This document shows, piece by piece, positions 4,725-12,276 of a DNA stretch of 30,907 bases. This stretch comes from a virus, in IMG/VR virus record IMGVR_UViG_3300009428_000039, positions 1 through 30,907 of that record. One strand, 5' to 3'. Position numbers and translations under genes: made by a program. The stretch's first letter is position 1. Each line of letters begins with the position of its first letter. A model generated the notes under the pieces. The model worked only from the letters and a program-made list of their open reading frames with translations, was not told the DNA's origin and did no database searches.

Positions 4725-6743
4725 ATGAATTACGGTAAAATAGATTACAGTAAAATAAGAGTTGTAACAAATTCATTAGAACTGGATAGTACATTTAGAC
4801 GTGCTACACTAGACGAAGCAGTTGCATACTGTAAAAGTATACCTGTAATTGGTTACGACATTGAAACAACGCGCTTGCATCAAGATAAATATTTAGATTT
4901 TGGAGGATTAGATCCCTATACTTCAGATATTGTCATGGTGCAAGTGGGAGACTTAAATAGACAATACGTCATTGATGTACGAAACGTGAACATAGGTCCA
5001 CTTACAGATGTCTTTTCAGACATAAATAAAGTGATTGTAGGTCACAACTTAAAGTTTGAGTATAAACATACTTTACACAAGTACAAAGTACGCTTAAATG
5101 GAGCGTATGACACTATGATTGCAGAAAGAATACTTTATAATGGTTTACCAGAAGATAAACAATTAAGTCTAAAGGCTTTAAATGAGCGTTACCTTGATAT
5201 TACAGTTGATAAGTCAATTAGACTTAGCTTTTTAACTATCGGTGACAGACCTTTTTCAGTAGATGAAATTGCGTATGGAGCTGCAGATATATTGTATCCC
5301 CTTTGGATCAGAGATCAACAATTAAAAGAATTTAAGAAAAAAGATTTGTGGGAAACTATGAAACTAGAAATGAAATTCTTATTGATTTTAGCAGAAATTG
5401 AGTATGCAGGTGTTAATTTTAACCCACCTAAATGGCTTGAAACTTACGATGCTAATTTAATTGAACACAGCTCTGCACTTGAACTACTAGATGAATTCAT
5501 TATGGATAACTATGCTGATACTCAGTTTGTTGATAAGCAATACGATTTATTTAGTAGTGGATTTTCGTGTAAAATAAAGTGGTCATCTTCTAATCAGGTA
5601 ATTGAATTTTTCAGGTACCTTAAGATTTGTCCAGAAGTTAACGCTAAACCTACTAAAACTAATCCAGATCGTAAAAAGAAGTTTACGGTAGAATCTAAGG
5701 AAGTAAAGGCTATGATGCATGAAATGGCATTGTCTGATAAATTAATAGAATTTGTAAGCTTATATTTAAAAGCTAAAAAACACGAGCAATCTGTGACAAC
5801 TTTTGGGAAATCATTCCTAAAATATGTTAACCCTATTACAGGAAGATTGCACTCTAATTATAATCAGATTGTCAATACTGGTCGTATCTCTAGTAGATCA
5901 CCTAACAATCAGAATATTCCTAGTGATGATTCATTCCGGAAAGCATTTGATGCTCCTCCAGGTAAAGTTATTGTTAATGCGGATTATTCTGGCCAAGAAA
6001 ACATAGTACTAGTAAATAAGTCAATGGACGAAAATTTATTAGAATTCTATGAAGGAGGTAAAGAGGGTGAAACACAAGATATGCACGCGTTTATTGCATC
6101 TAAACTTTTCCCTACAGAATTAGCCGGAATGACTTTGGATGACATTAAATCTAAAAGATCTGATCTTAGGCAAATTGCCAAAGCTGCTGGATTTGCATTA
6201 GCATACGGTGGCACAGGCTTTACTATTGCCAAAAACTTAGGACTAGCTCCAGAAGTAGGTGAAAAAGTTTATGAAGATTACTTTAATGCCTTTCCAGGTA
6301 TGAAAGCTTTCTTTGAAAAACTAAAAAGTACATCTATGCGTAAGGGCTTCATTTTAATAGATGACGTCACCAAACGTAAGTATTACTACCCTGATTGGAA
6401 GTGGTTAAAGCAAGCAGAACGAAATGGTGAGCATAAAAAAGTAAATCAAATGAAAGGTAAAATGGAAAGGGCAGCTATGAATTATGTAATTCAAGGCGAA
6501 GCTGGAAGTATTACCAAATTAGCAGCAATTTACTTATACGAATGGATAAATAAGAATAATTTCTGGGAAGATGTAAAAGTTACACTTCTTGTACATGATG
6601 AAATTAACCTAGAAGTTACAGATGGTTTACAGCATATAGCAGCACCTGCACTAGAAGAGTGTATGGAGCGAGCTGGATCTGTATGGTGTAAGCGTATTCC
6701 CCTTAAAGCGGATGCAATTACAACAACTTACTGGACTCACTAA
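4725..6743 (+). CDS. polA: Family A DNA polymerase with 3'-5' exonuclease domain
   Basis: This 672-residue replicative polymerase has both Klenow-type activities. The exonuclease domain (about 1-210) has Exo I D-I-E (45-47), Exo II H-N-L-K-F-E (N108, E112) and Exo III Y184-x3-D188. The polymerase domain has motif A D-Y-S-G-Q-E (D420), motif B R482-Q-I-A-K486 followed by G-F-A-L-A-Y-G, and motif C H-D-E (624-626). There is no 5' nuclease domain; a separate FEN-type nuclease is encoded at 13441. In Exo II the usual aspartate (D424 of Klenow) is replaced by Glu, which may alter proofreading. It heads the replication module behind an attenuator-like leader. The start follows AAAATTAAAAACT. Confidence 0.97.
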   Translation: MNYGKIDYSKIRVVTNSLELDSTFRRATLDEAVAYCKSIPVIGYDIETTRLHQDKYLDFGGLDPYTSDIVMVQVGDLNRQYVIDVRNVNIGPLTDVFSDINKVIVGHNLKFEYKHTLHKYKVRLNGAYDTMIAERILYNGLPEDKQLSLKALNERYLDITVDKSIRLSFLTIGDRPFSVDEIAYGAADILYPLWIRDQQLKEFKKKDLWETMKLEMKFLLILAEIEYAGVNFNPPKWLETYDANLIEHSSALELLDEFIMDNYADTQFVDKQYDLFSSGFSCKIKWSSSNQVIEFFRYLKICPEVNAKPTKTNPDRKKKFTVESKEVKAMMHEMALSDKLIEFVSLYLKAKKHEQSVTTFGKSFLKYVNPITGRLHSNYNQIVNTGRISSRSPNNQNIPSDDSFRKAFDAPPGKVIVNADYSGQENIVLVNKSMDENLLEFYEGGKEGETQDMHAFIASKLFPTELAGMTLDDIKSKRSDLRQIAKAAGFALAYGGTGFTIAKNLGLAPEVGEKVYEDYFNAFPGMKAFFEKLKSTSMRKGFILIDDVTKRKYYYPDWKWLKQAERNGEHKKVNQMKGKMERAAMNYVIQGEAGSITKLAAIYLYEWINKNNFWEDVKVTLLVHDEINLEVTDGLQHIAAPALEECMERAGSVWCKRIPLKADAITTTYWTH

Positions 6744-6753
6744 TAAAAATTCA

Positions 6754-7203
6754 ATGAAAAAGAAAACATATGCAGAAGAGCGTAAAGGTACTCCAGTATT
6801 TTCTGGCGTACTTAATTACTTTCCCGATGCAATAAGAGCTTTGGCAAAATGCTCACAAGCTGGTAACGATCAACATAATCCTAACAGCCCATTACACTGG
6901 GATAGAAGTAAATCAGGTGACGAGTTGGATGCTTTATCTAGGCACCTACTAGAAGCTGGTACTGTTGATACTGATGGGATTTTACACTCTACAAAAGTAG
7001 CATGGCGAGCTTTAGCTAATTTACAAAAAGAAATAGAAAATATGGAAAAAGAGAAAATTAAAACAGGAGCAATTAAAGTAGGTGTAAGAAACCTACAAGG
7101 AACTACAATGTCAATGGATAATAGAGATGCAGAGTTAATCAGTCGTGGTTACACAATAGAGAAAACTCCAAATGGTCGCATTGTTCATCCACCTAAAAAC
7201 TAA
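6754..7203 (+). CDS. dATP/dGTP pyrophosphohydrolase-like protein (DUF5664-like)
   Basis: A 149-residue all-helical protein. The start at 6754 was chosen over 6712 because it avoids overlap with the polymerase and follows AAAAATTCA. Residues 15-90 (N-Y-F-P-D-A-I-R-A-L-A, then H-W-D-R-S-K-S, then A-L-S-R-H-L-L-E-A-G, then S-T-K-V-A-W-R-A-L-A) match the order of the phage DUF5664 dATP/dGTP diphosphohydrolase N-terminal domain as I recall it. That family is MazG-like and hydrolyses dNTPs to dNMPs with magnesium. The C-terminal 50 residues look like a coiled segment plus a separate small unit. It would adjust the dNTP pool next to the polymerase. The assignment is from pattern memory. Confidence 0.6.
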   Translation: MKKKTYAEERKGTPVFSGVLNYFPDAIRALAKCSQAGNDQHNPNSPLHWDRSKSGDELDALSRHLLEAGTVDTDGILHSTKVAWRALANLQKEIENMEKEKIKTGAIKVGVRNLQGTTMSMDNRDAELISRGYTIEKTPNGRIVHPPKN

Positions 7204-7207
7204 AAAG

Positions 7208-7318
7208 ATGGACGACAAAGAAATATTTGAATCTGAGTATGAATGTGAATTCTGTAATATGGCAATGACCGAAGAAGAGCACAATTTTTGTGACATTTGT
7301 GGGGATTGCCGTAATTAA
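7208..7318 (+). CDS. Zinc-ribbon microprotein (36 residues)
   Basis: ATG at 7208 follows the previous stop by 4 bases and the frame ends at TAA 7316-7318. It encodes an acidic peptide with C-E-F-C (13-16) and C-D-I-C-G-D-C (28-34), a four- or five-cysteine zinc ribbon. The spacing from its neighbours (4 and 12 bases) supports a real gene in the replication operon. Function unknown; possibly a protein-protein adaptor. Confidence 0.6.
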   Translation: MDDKEIFESEYECEFCNMAMTEEEHNFCDICGDCRN

Positions 7319-7330
7319 AGAATTAACATA

Positions 7331-7939
7331 ATGGAAGATATTACAGTACCAATGAGCTTACTCGTAGAACTTAAGTTAGGCCCTTCGTTGTATTGTTACT
7401 TATATACAATAAAGAAAGGCGTACCTTTTGAATGCGTGGAACCGAGTGTTCGTAGAAATATGGACACTTACCTTCAACAGAATGGTTGGGTAGTACTTTT
7501 GCCAAATGCCCCTAGACTGACTCCCAAAGCGGAGGACATGTTAGCGGATGCCGCAAATAAATTACCTAAACCTAATGTTAAAGCACCTGCTTCGTACACA
7601 CTTGTAAATGACTGGATTAATGACTGGCGAGAATTATGGCCAGCAAAACAAAAATCAGGTGGTAGACGAGTGCGTGGCGACAAGCAAGGTGTTACCAAGA
7701 AGATGATTGCATTTTTAAGCATTTATCCCAAGACTACTAAAGAAGAAATATTTGAAGCAACTAAGCAGTATCTCCATGAGAAACGGCAAGTTGACTGGAA
7801 AATGATTTCTTGTGCAGATTATTTTATATCAAAAAACGGCACTTCGCTCTTAGCAGGCGCAGTCGAGGAAGTTCTAGAAAACGGAACTAACTATACTGAG
7901 TCTTCAGGTGCAGATAGTGTATGGTTTACTTCAGCTTAA
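7331..7939 (+). CDS. Hypothetical replication protein, possible helicase loader
   Basis: This 202-residue protein ends 4 bases before the DnaB-like helicase start. Residues 1-75 look like a winged-helix-type domain, with a helix, a wing-like stretch W-V-V-L-L-P-N, then L-T-P-K-A-E-D-M-L. A linker (K-L-P-K-P-N-V-K-A-P) leads to a second helical region with a basic patch G-G-R-R-V-R-G-D-K. Helicase loaders often sit directly before the helicase gene and carry DNA-binding plus helicase-binding domains, so that role is possible. No ATPase motif is visible. The family is not recognised with certainty. Confidence 0.65.
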   Translation: MEDITVPMSLLVELKLGPSLYCYLYTIKKGVPFECVEPSVRRNMDTYLQQNGWVVLLPNAPRLTPKAEDMLADAANKLPKPNVKAPASYTLVNDWINDWRELWPAKQKSGGRRVRGDKQGVTKKMIAFLSIYPKTTKEEIFEATKQYLHEKRQVDWKMISCADYFISKNGTSLLAGAVEEVLENGTNYTESSGADSVWFTSA

Positions 7940-7943
7940 TACA

Positions 7944-9125
7944 ATGGAAAATGAAGAATTAATATACGACACCCCTAGTACGGGTAAAGGCCCTACTGGA
8001 TTTGAGAGGGCTATGGGCGAAATGGAGGCAGGTTTACGTGGCGATAACGAAGGTATACCTATTCCATTTCACAGACTTAGGAAGTATTTACCTAGTATTC
8101 AGCAAAAAACCTATTATTTAATTGGTGCCGGTACTAAAGTTGGTAAAACAAGTTTTGCAGATGACGTGTTCTACTATGGAGCATACGATCATTATAAAGA
8201 ACTAAAAGATACTGATAAGTTAGATGGATTTGACCTAGGTATTGATTATTACTCTTTTGAAATTGATATTGTATCAAAAATTATTAAGGGTATTGGTAGA
8301 AAACTTTGGCATGAATACGGTATAATAGCAGACGCAAACACTATCTTATCTAAAGGTAAAAATCACTGTTCTAGTGAGTTATTTGAACTCATACGTGGAT
8401 ATAGAGATTACTTTGATGAGATGGAAGATGTTGTGACTATTCATGAGATACCAGAAAACCCAACAGGTATAAATAAGCATTTATTATCTGTAGCGGAAGA
8501 AAACGGTACAATTCATAAGTCCAATGTAAGTAAAGATCCGATGAAGCCTATAATTAAATTTAACAGATATGAACCTAAGAACCCAAAAAAACATTGGCTT
8601 ATTTTCTTAGATCATATTGCTTTAATGGAAGAGGAACGCGGATTTAATACTAAACAAAATATTGACAAAATGAGTCAGTACTTTGTTAAGTTACGGAATA
8701 ATTTCAATGCAACCCCAATTGTAATACAGCAAATGTCAGGGGATGTGGATAATGACTCTAGACATAACTCAGGTAGACTAACACCTACATTGAGAGATTT
8801 CGGTGATTCAAAATACACTACCAGGGATGCAAATGTAATAATGGCGTTATTTAGTCCTTTTAGGATGAAAATGCCAGAATTCCAAGGTTATAATATACCT
8901 CAATTAGGTAATTCATTTCGTAATGTTGAGATTTTGGAAAATAGAAATGGCGAGCCAGGTGTAAACTTAGGCTTAAATTTTATTGGCCCATCTGGTACAT
9001 TTCGCGAGCTACCCGTAGCTGCCCAAATGAACGATGCACTTTACAATGAAGCAAGGACAATGACTAATAATCACCCTACTCATATGAAAAGTAACGGAAT
9101 ATGGGTACCATCTAATAGAATCTAA
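7944..9125 (+). CDS. dnaB: DnaB-family replicative DNA helicase (SF4)
   Basis: This 394-residue protein is a RecA-fold ring helicase that should unwind duplex DNA ahead of the fork. The start at 7944 (TTAATACA before ATG) is preferred over 7908, which lies inside the previous gene. Walker A is G-A-G-T-K-V-G-K-T (61-69). Walker B is L-I-F-L-D-H-I (D223). I-Q-Q-M-S follows as the motif-3 sensor and a conserved L-R-D-F-G-D-S near 290 resembles the DnaB L-R-x-S-G region. The N-terminal DnaB helical domain is missing; only about 40 residues precede the RecA core, as in other short phage helicases. The order loader-like gene, helicase, RecA-like ATPase, SSB, primase forms a replisome operon. Confidence 0.85.
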   Translation: MENEELIYDTPSTGKGPTGFERAMGEMEAGLRGDNEGIPIPFHRLRKYLPSIQQKTYYLIGAGTKVGKTSFADDVFYYGAYDHYKELKDTDKLDGFDLGIDYYSFEIDIVSKIIKGIGRKLWHEYGIIADANTILSKGKNHCSSELFELIRGYRDYFDEMEDVVTIHEIPENPTGINKHLLSVAEENGTIHKSNVSKDPMKPIIKFNRYEPKNPKKHWLIFLDHIALMEEERGFNTKQNIDKMSQYFVKLRNNFNATPIVIQQMSGDVDNDSRHNSGRLTPTLRDFGDSKYTTRDANVIMALFSPFRMKMPEFQGYNIPQLGNSFRNVEILENRNGEPGVNLGLNFIGPSGTFRELPVAAQMNDALYNEARTMTNNHPTHMKSNGIWVPSNRI

Positions 9126-9144
9126 ATAAAATTAACACACTAGA

Positions 9145-9216
9145 GGGGCATAGAGCAGTTGAACTGACGTTCTAGCCGAATAAAAATGCATATAAAAACG
9201 CTATGCCCCTATTCGG
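9145..9216 (+). promoter_or_regulatory. Perfect H-type pseudoknot leader of the RecA-like gene
   Basis: Two interleaved helices without mismatch. GGGGCATAG (9145-9153) pairs with CTATGCCCC (9201-9209), 9 bp. CCGAATA (9176-9182) pairs with TATTCGG (9210-9216), 7 bp. The two 3' strands are contiguous, so the helices could stack. Loop 1 contains GAAC-TGAC-GTTC (9161-9172). It ends 16 bases before the RecA-like ATG, well placed to control translation or RNA stability. Confidence 0.7.
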
Positions 9217-9232
9217 TGTAAAAATTAAAAAA

Positions 9233-9991
9233 ATGAAAGAAGAAAAGAGAACAATTACACTTCCTACGGGAATGATCGCACCTACTATGGTAGATCCTGA
9301 GTTATTAATCTTGTATGGCTTGCCTAAAGTAGGTAAAACTGCATTATTAGCTCGTCTTGAAAACGCACTGATCGTTGACTTAGAAAAAGGCACTAAGTAC
9401 ATTAACGCGCTTAAGATTGAAGTAAATAGCATAGATGAATTAACTAATGTCATAAAGCAAGTACACACAGCCGGTAAACCTTATGATTTTGCAGTTATTG
9501 ATACTGTTTCTAAACTGGAAGACATGATGTTACCAGTAGCATTAGAAATGTACAAGGCTACTCCTATGGGGTCTACATTTAAAGGAGATGATATTTTATC
9601 TCTACCTAATGGCGGCGGATACCATTACTTACGGTTAGCATTTAGCGAATGGTTGCGGAAAATTAAATTTCTAGCAGATCGTATTATCTTAGTTGCTCAC
9701 ATGAAAGACTCTGTGATTGACAAAGATGGTAAAGATGTAACAGTAACTGACTTGCAACTTACAGGTAAAATTAAATTCTCTACAGCCGCAGAAGCAGATG
9801 GCGTAGGTTTTGTTCACCGTAATTTGAAAGGAGATTTACTAATTAGTTTCCAAGGTACAGCAGAATTGGTATGTGGTTCCAGAGTAAGTCACTTAAAGAA
9901 CAAAGTGATTAAGATGGCAGAATATGATGAAACTACAAATGAACTAGTAAATGTCAACTGGAAGGCAATTTATCCAGATAAACTAAAATAA
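9233..9991 (+). CDS. RecA-like phage ATPase (Sak4-type recombinase, AAA_24)
   Basis: A 252-residue RecA-fold ATPase. An upstream in-frame ATG at 9203 falls inside the pseudoknot, so the start at 9233, after AAAATTAAAAAA, is preferred. Walker A is G-L-P-K-V-G-K-T (29-36) and Walker B is D-F-A-V-I-D-T (D90). A later I-I-L-V-A-H-M strand matches the sensor region of the AAA_24/Sak4 group. Known Sak4 proteins are short RecA-core single-strand annealing proteins usually encoded near a phage SSB, as here (SSB-like gene at 10644). A role in recombination-dependent replication or repair is likely. Alternatively it is an uncharacterised nucleotide-binding relative. Confidence 0.78.
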   Translation: MKEEKRTITLPTGMIAPTMVDPELLILYGLPKVGKTALLARLENALIVDLEKGTKYINALKIEVNSIDELTNVIKQVHTAGKPYDFAVIDTVSKLEDMMLPVALEMYKATPMGSTFKGDDILSLPNGGGYHYLRLAFSEWLRKIKFLADRIILVAHMKDSVIDKDGKDVTVTDLQLTGKIKFSTAAEADGVGFVHRNLKGDLLISFQGTAELVCGSRVSHLKNKVIKMAEYDETTNELVNVNWKAIYPDKLK

Positions 9992-9999
9992 ATTAAACA

Positions 10000-10461
10000 A
10001 TGGACAACACAATGAATAACGTACCTGTAAAAAAACAAGGTATTAAAATCTCAACTGTATTAGATTTAATGAAAGACGGGTACACACGTACAAACTCTTC
10101 TAGGAATTATAACCCAGAGATCGGGTCTATACAAGAGTATTTCTCGCTATCTGACTACGAAGTAAAGCATTTGTTTTCTTTTAGTAAATTAAAAAATGCA
10201 AAAACAAGTGTAGCAAAGCCTATTAACTTCTTTATTGAACTAGAAGATGATACTGAGGATGCTGTACAAGTAGAGTCTACCCCTGAAGTAGTTGAACCTG
10301 AGTACGGTGGCAACGTAGCTGTACCTGGAGTAACGGCGTCTGGTGTAGTTGAAGTTGAAATTGAAGACGTAGTAGAGGAAACAGAACCAAAAACTGTACT
10401 GTCATTCAGTGCAGCAGACATGGGGAAAGTAAATTATGATGAGTCTATGCCTTTTCAGTAA
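10000..10461 (+). CDS. Hypothetical acidic protein with SSB-like C-terminal tip
   Basis: This 153-residue protein starts 8 bases after the RecA-like gene. Residues 1-75 are mixed and slightly basic. Residues 78-130 are very acidic and Val/Glu-rich (E-V-V-E-P-E-Y-G-G, then V-E-V-E-I-E-D-V-V-E-E). The tip reads D-E-S-M-P-F-Q, resembling the acidic D-D-x-P-F tail by which SSB proteins recruit partners. An in-frame ATG four codons in is an alternative start. Its place between the RecA-like and SSB-like genes suggests a recombination mediator or annealing partner; the family is not recognised. Confidence 0.65.
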   Translation: MDNTMNNVPVKKQGIKISTVLDLMKDGYTRTNSSRNYNPEIGSIQEYFSLSDYEVKHLFSFSKLKNAKTSVAKPINFFIELEDDTEDAVQVESTPEVVEPEYGGNVAVPGVTASGVVEVEIEDVVEETEPKTVLSFSAADMGKVNYDESMPFQ

Positions 10462-10498
10462 TGATATTTAGTAATAAAGTAGAACATTAAAATTGTAA

Positions 10499-10607
10499 GA
10501 CAAAGAGCAGTTGAAATAAGTAACGATTTGTCACATTTTAATAACTACTTAATTATAAATAATATCTTAAGGTAGACTAAAAACTGTCCGTAATACAGTA
10601 AAATTAC
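10499..10607 (+). promoter_or_regulatory. Structured leader of the SSB-like gene
   Basis: GACAAA (10499-10504) pairs with TTTGTC (10527-10532) around a loop holding GAGCAGTTGAA. CTACTTAA (10545-10552) pairs with TTAAGGTAG (10567-10575) with one bulged G. ACTGT (10583-10587) with ACAGT (10595-10599) interleaves with GTAAT (10590-10594) and ATTAC (10603-10607), a compact pseudoknot with loops of 2, 0 and 3 nt. The whole gap 10462-10643 is otherwise AT-rich and gene-free. Confidence 0.45.
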
Positions 10608-10643
10608 AGAATAAATTAATTAATTAATTGATAAATTAAAAGT

Positions 10644-11270
10644 ATGATTGGAGCAAGAAAAGACAAAAATGGTAAAGCAATTACAGGATCAGGTAAAGTG
10701 CAAGTAGTAGTAGGTACAAATGTACCAGGAAACAGAGTATTAGGTTTAGCTATTTCTAAAAATAAAGATGGATCATTTGCAGATGGTAAAAATGGTAAAA
10801 TGGCAAGAGCTACTTTAGCATTTCAACAAGTAAACGGATCTATCTTCTCGCACACATTCTTTGATTCAGATAAAGACTGGGGACAAGATAAATTAACTAT
10901 GCATTTGTTGCACGTATGTTTACCTTTCTTAGGCAATGACCCGTTAAAATTCTATAATATTGTAGAGACTCATTCTGATGGTACATTTGTATCGGTTATT
11001 CAGGCTTTAGCTGCGCACGTATTTGCTGCACCTGTAAGCGAAGGAACTAAAGTTTCTTTAAAACTGGTATTCTTACCTAACAGAGATGGTGATTTCTTTG
11101 CAAGTTTCCCTAAATACCTTAACTGGATTGAGCTAGATGGTACAACTCCAACTACATTAGTAGAAGGAACAGGTGATATCTATTCACGTCCATCTCAAAC
11201 AGAAATGGTAGAAGAAGGTGTAGCACCAGTAGCTGCAGCTCAAACACAAGTAGAAGACGCACCATTCTAG
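10644..11270 (+). CDS. Single-stranded DNA-binding protein-like
   Basis: This 208-residue protein has a beta-rich body (V-Q-V-V-V-G-T-N-V-P, R-A-T-L-A-F-Q-Q-V-N, K-V-S-L-K-L-V-F-L) compatible with an OB fold. A low-complexity linker rich in Ala, Val and Gln leads to an acidic tip Q-V-E-D-A-P-F. That tip matches the conserved SSB tail used to dock replication and repair proteins. It should coat single-stranded DNA at the fork and work with the nearby RecA-like ATPase. The primase gene starts 4 bases after its stop. A long structured leader precedes it. The body sequence is too diverged for certainty. Confidence 0.65.
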   Translation: MIGARKDKNGKAITGSGKVQVVVGTNVPGNRVLGLAISKNKDGSFADGKNGKMARATLAFQQVNGSIFSHTFFDSDKDWGQDKLTMHLLHVCLPFLGNDPLKFYNIVETHSDGTFVSVIQALAAHVFAAPVSEGTKVSLKLVFLPNRDGDFFASFPKYLNWIELDGTTPTTLVEGTGDIYSRPSQTEMVEEGVAPVAAAQTQVEDAPF

Positions 11271-11274
11271 TTAT

Positions 11275-12276
11275 ATGAATATTAGGAGACCTCTATCCAG
11301 AGCTAATATACTGGATAAAGTGAACCAGTATGATATATTTAACTATTATTGTACGCCTTTTAGTGAACTTCGTAAAATATTTCGGAGTGAGCTAAGGCCA
11401 GACAAAAATCCTACATGTTCAATCATGAAATCAGGGGATAAGTTGTATTACCGTGACTTTACAGACTCTAAGAAGCTAGATTGCTTTGATTATGTCCAAG
11501 TAAAGCACGGTGAAAGGTCATTTATACATGCAATGGAACGAGTTAATATTGATTTCGGTTTAGATCTAATGTCCAAAGGACTAGATGTAGTTGGATCAAA
11601 AATAGCACCTGTCTTATCAAATTTTAACATCGAAGATGTAGAAGAATTCACAACCGAAATTGGTGTGCGTATTCGTAAATGGGATTTGAGAGATAAAGCG
11701 TTCTGGGCAGATAAATACGGCCTAACCTCTAAAGAATTAGAGTTTTACAACATACACCCACTTGAAGGAATGTTTATTAATAATACTTATACGCAGTGTC
11801 AAGACATTGCGTATGGGTACTATTTTGGTAAACTACCAGATGGTAGGGCAGCCTGGAAATTATACCAACCTTACGCCGATAAAAAACGTAAGTGGCGGGG
11901 TAATTGTCCGGAAAGCCTTTTGCAAGGGTTTAAAGAGATGGAAAAAGAAGGGGATGTCCTACTTATTACTAAGTCATTAAAAGACGTAGTGGTACTTAAA
12001 AAGGCAGGTTACCCGTCATTTGCACCTCAAGCAGAGTCTGTACATATTAGTCATGAAGTAATGGCTGAACTTAAAGAAAGTTTTAAAACTATCTTAATCC
12101 TATATGATAACGATGTACCTGGTAAAAATGCAGCAGAAGCTATAGCGAAAGATCACAATCTTCCCCTATTTTACTTCCCAAGCGAAACCAAGGATGCATC
12201 TGATTTTGTAGAGATGTATAGTTACGATGAATTGGATTTATACTTAGAACAACAAGTATGTCGGTTTACAAAGTAA
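11275..12276 (+). CDS. Toprim-domain DNA primase, non-canonical
   Basis: This 333-residue protein has the layout of DnaG/T7-type primases. An N-terminal zinc-finger-like part (about 15-85) reads R-P-D-K-N-P-T-C-S-I, L-Y-Y-R-D-F and L-D-C-F-D-Y-V. A C-terminal Toprim domain has L-I-T-K-S-L-K-D (K233, D237), L-Y-D-N-D-V-P-G (D278, D280) and K-D-A-S-D-F. The CHC2 zinc ligands are absent at their expected places, and the usual Toprim glutamate (E in E-G-x-x-D) is Lys here. A primer-synthesis role follows from family and position after the helicase and SSB-like genes, but altered metal binding is likely. It overlaps the next gene by 19 bases. Confidence 0.75.
   Translation: MNIRRPLSRANILDKVNQYDIFNYYCTPFSELRKIFRSELRPDKNPTCSIMKSGDKLYYRDFTDSKKLDCFDYVQVKHGERSFIHAMERVNIDFGLDLMSKGLDVVGSKIAPVLSNFNIEDVEEFTTEIGVRIRKWDLRDKAFWADKYGLTSKELEFYNIHPLEGMFINNTYTQCQDIAYGYYFGKLPDGRAAWKLYQPYADKKRKWRGNCPESLLQGFKEMEKEGDVLLITKSLKDVVVLKKAGYPSFAPQAESVHISHEVMAELKESFKTILILYDNDVPGKNAAEAIAKDHNLPLFYFPSETKDASDFVEMYSYDELDLYLEQQVCRFTK

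Noticed and set aside
6712-6753. Upstream start for the DUF5664-like gene
   Set aside because: It would overlap the end of the polymerase gene by 32 bases; the ATG at 6754 has the normal leader and begins the recognisable domain.
9203-9232. Upstream ATG start for the RecA-like gene
   Set aside because: It lies within the 3' strand of the pseudoknot and lacks the A-rich leader present before the ATG at 9233.
9172-9468. 98-codon leftward ORF opposite the RecA-like gene
   Set aside because: It is the antisense shadow of a gene with clear Walker motifs and has no plausible leader or family.
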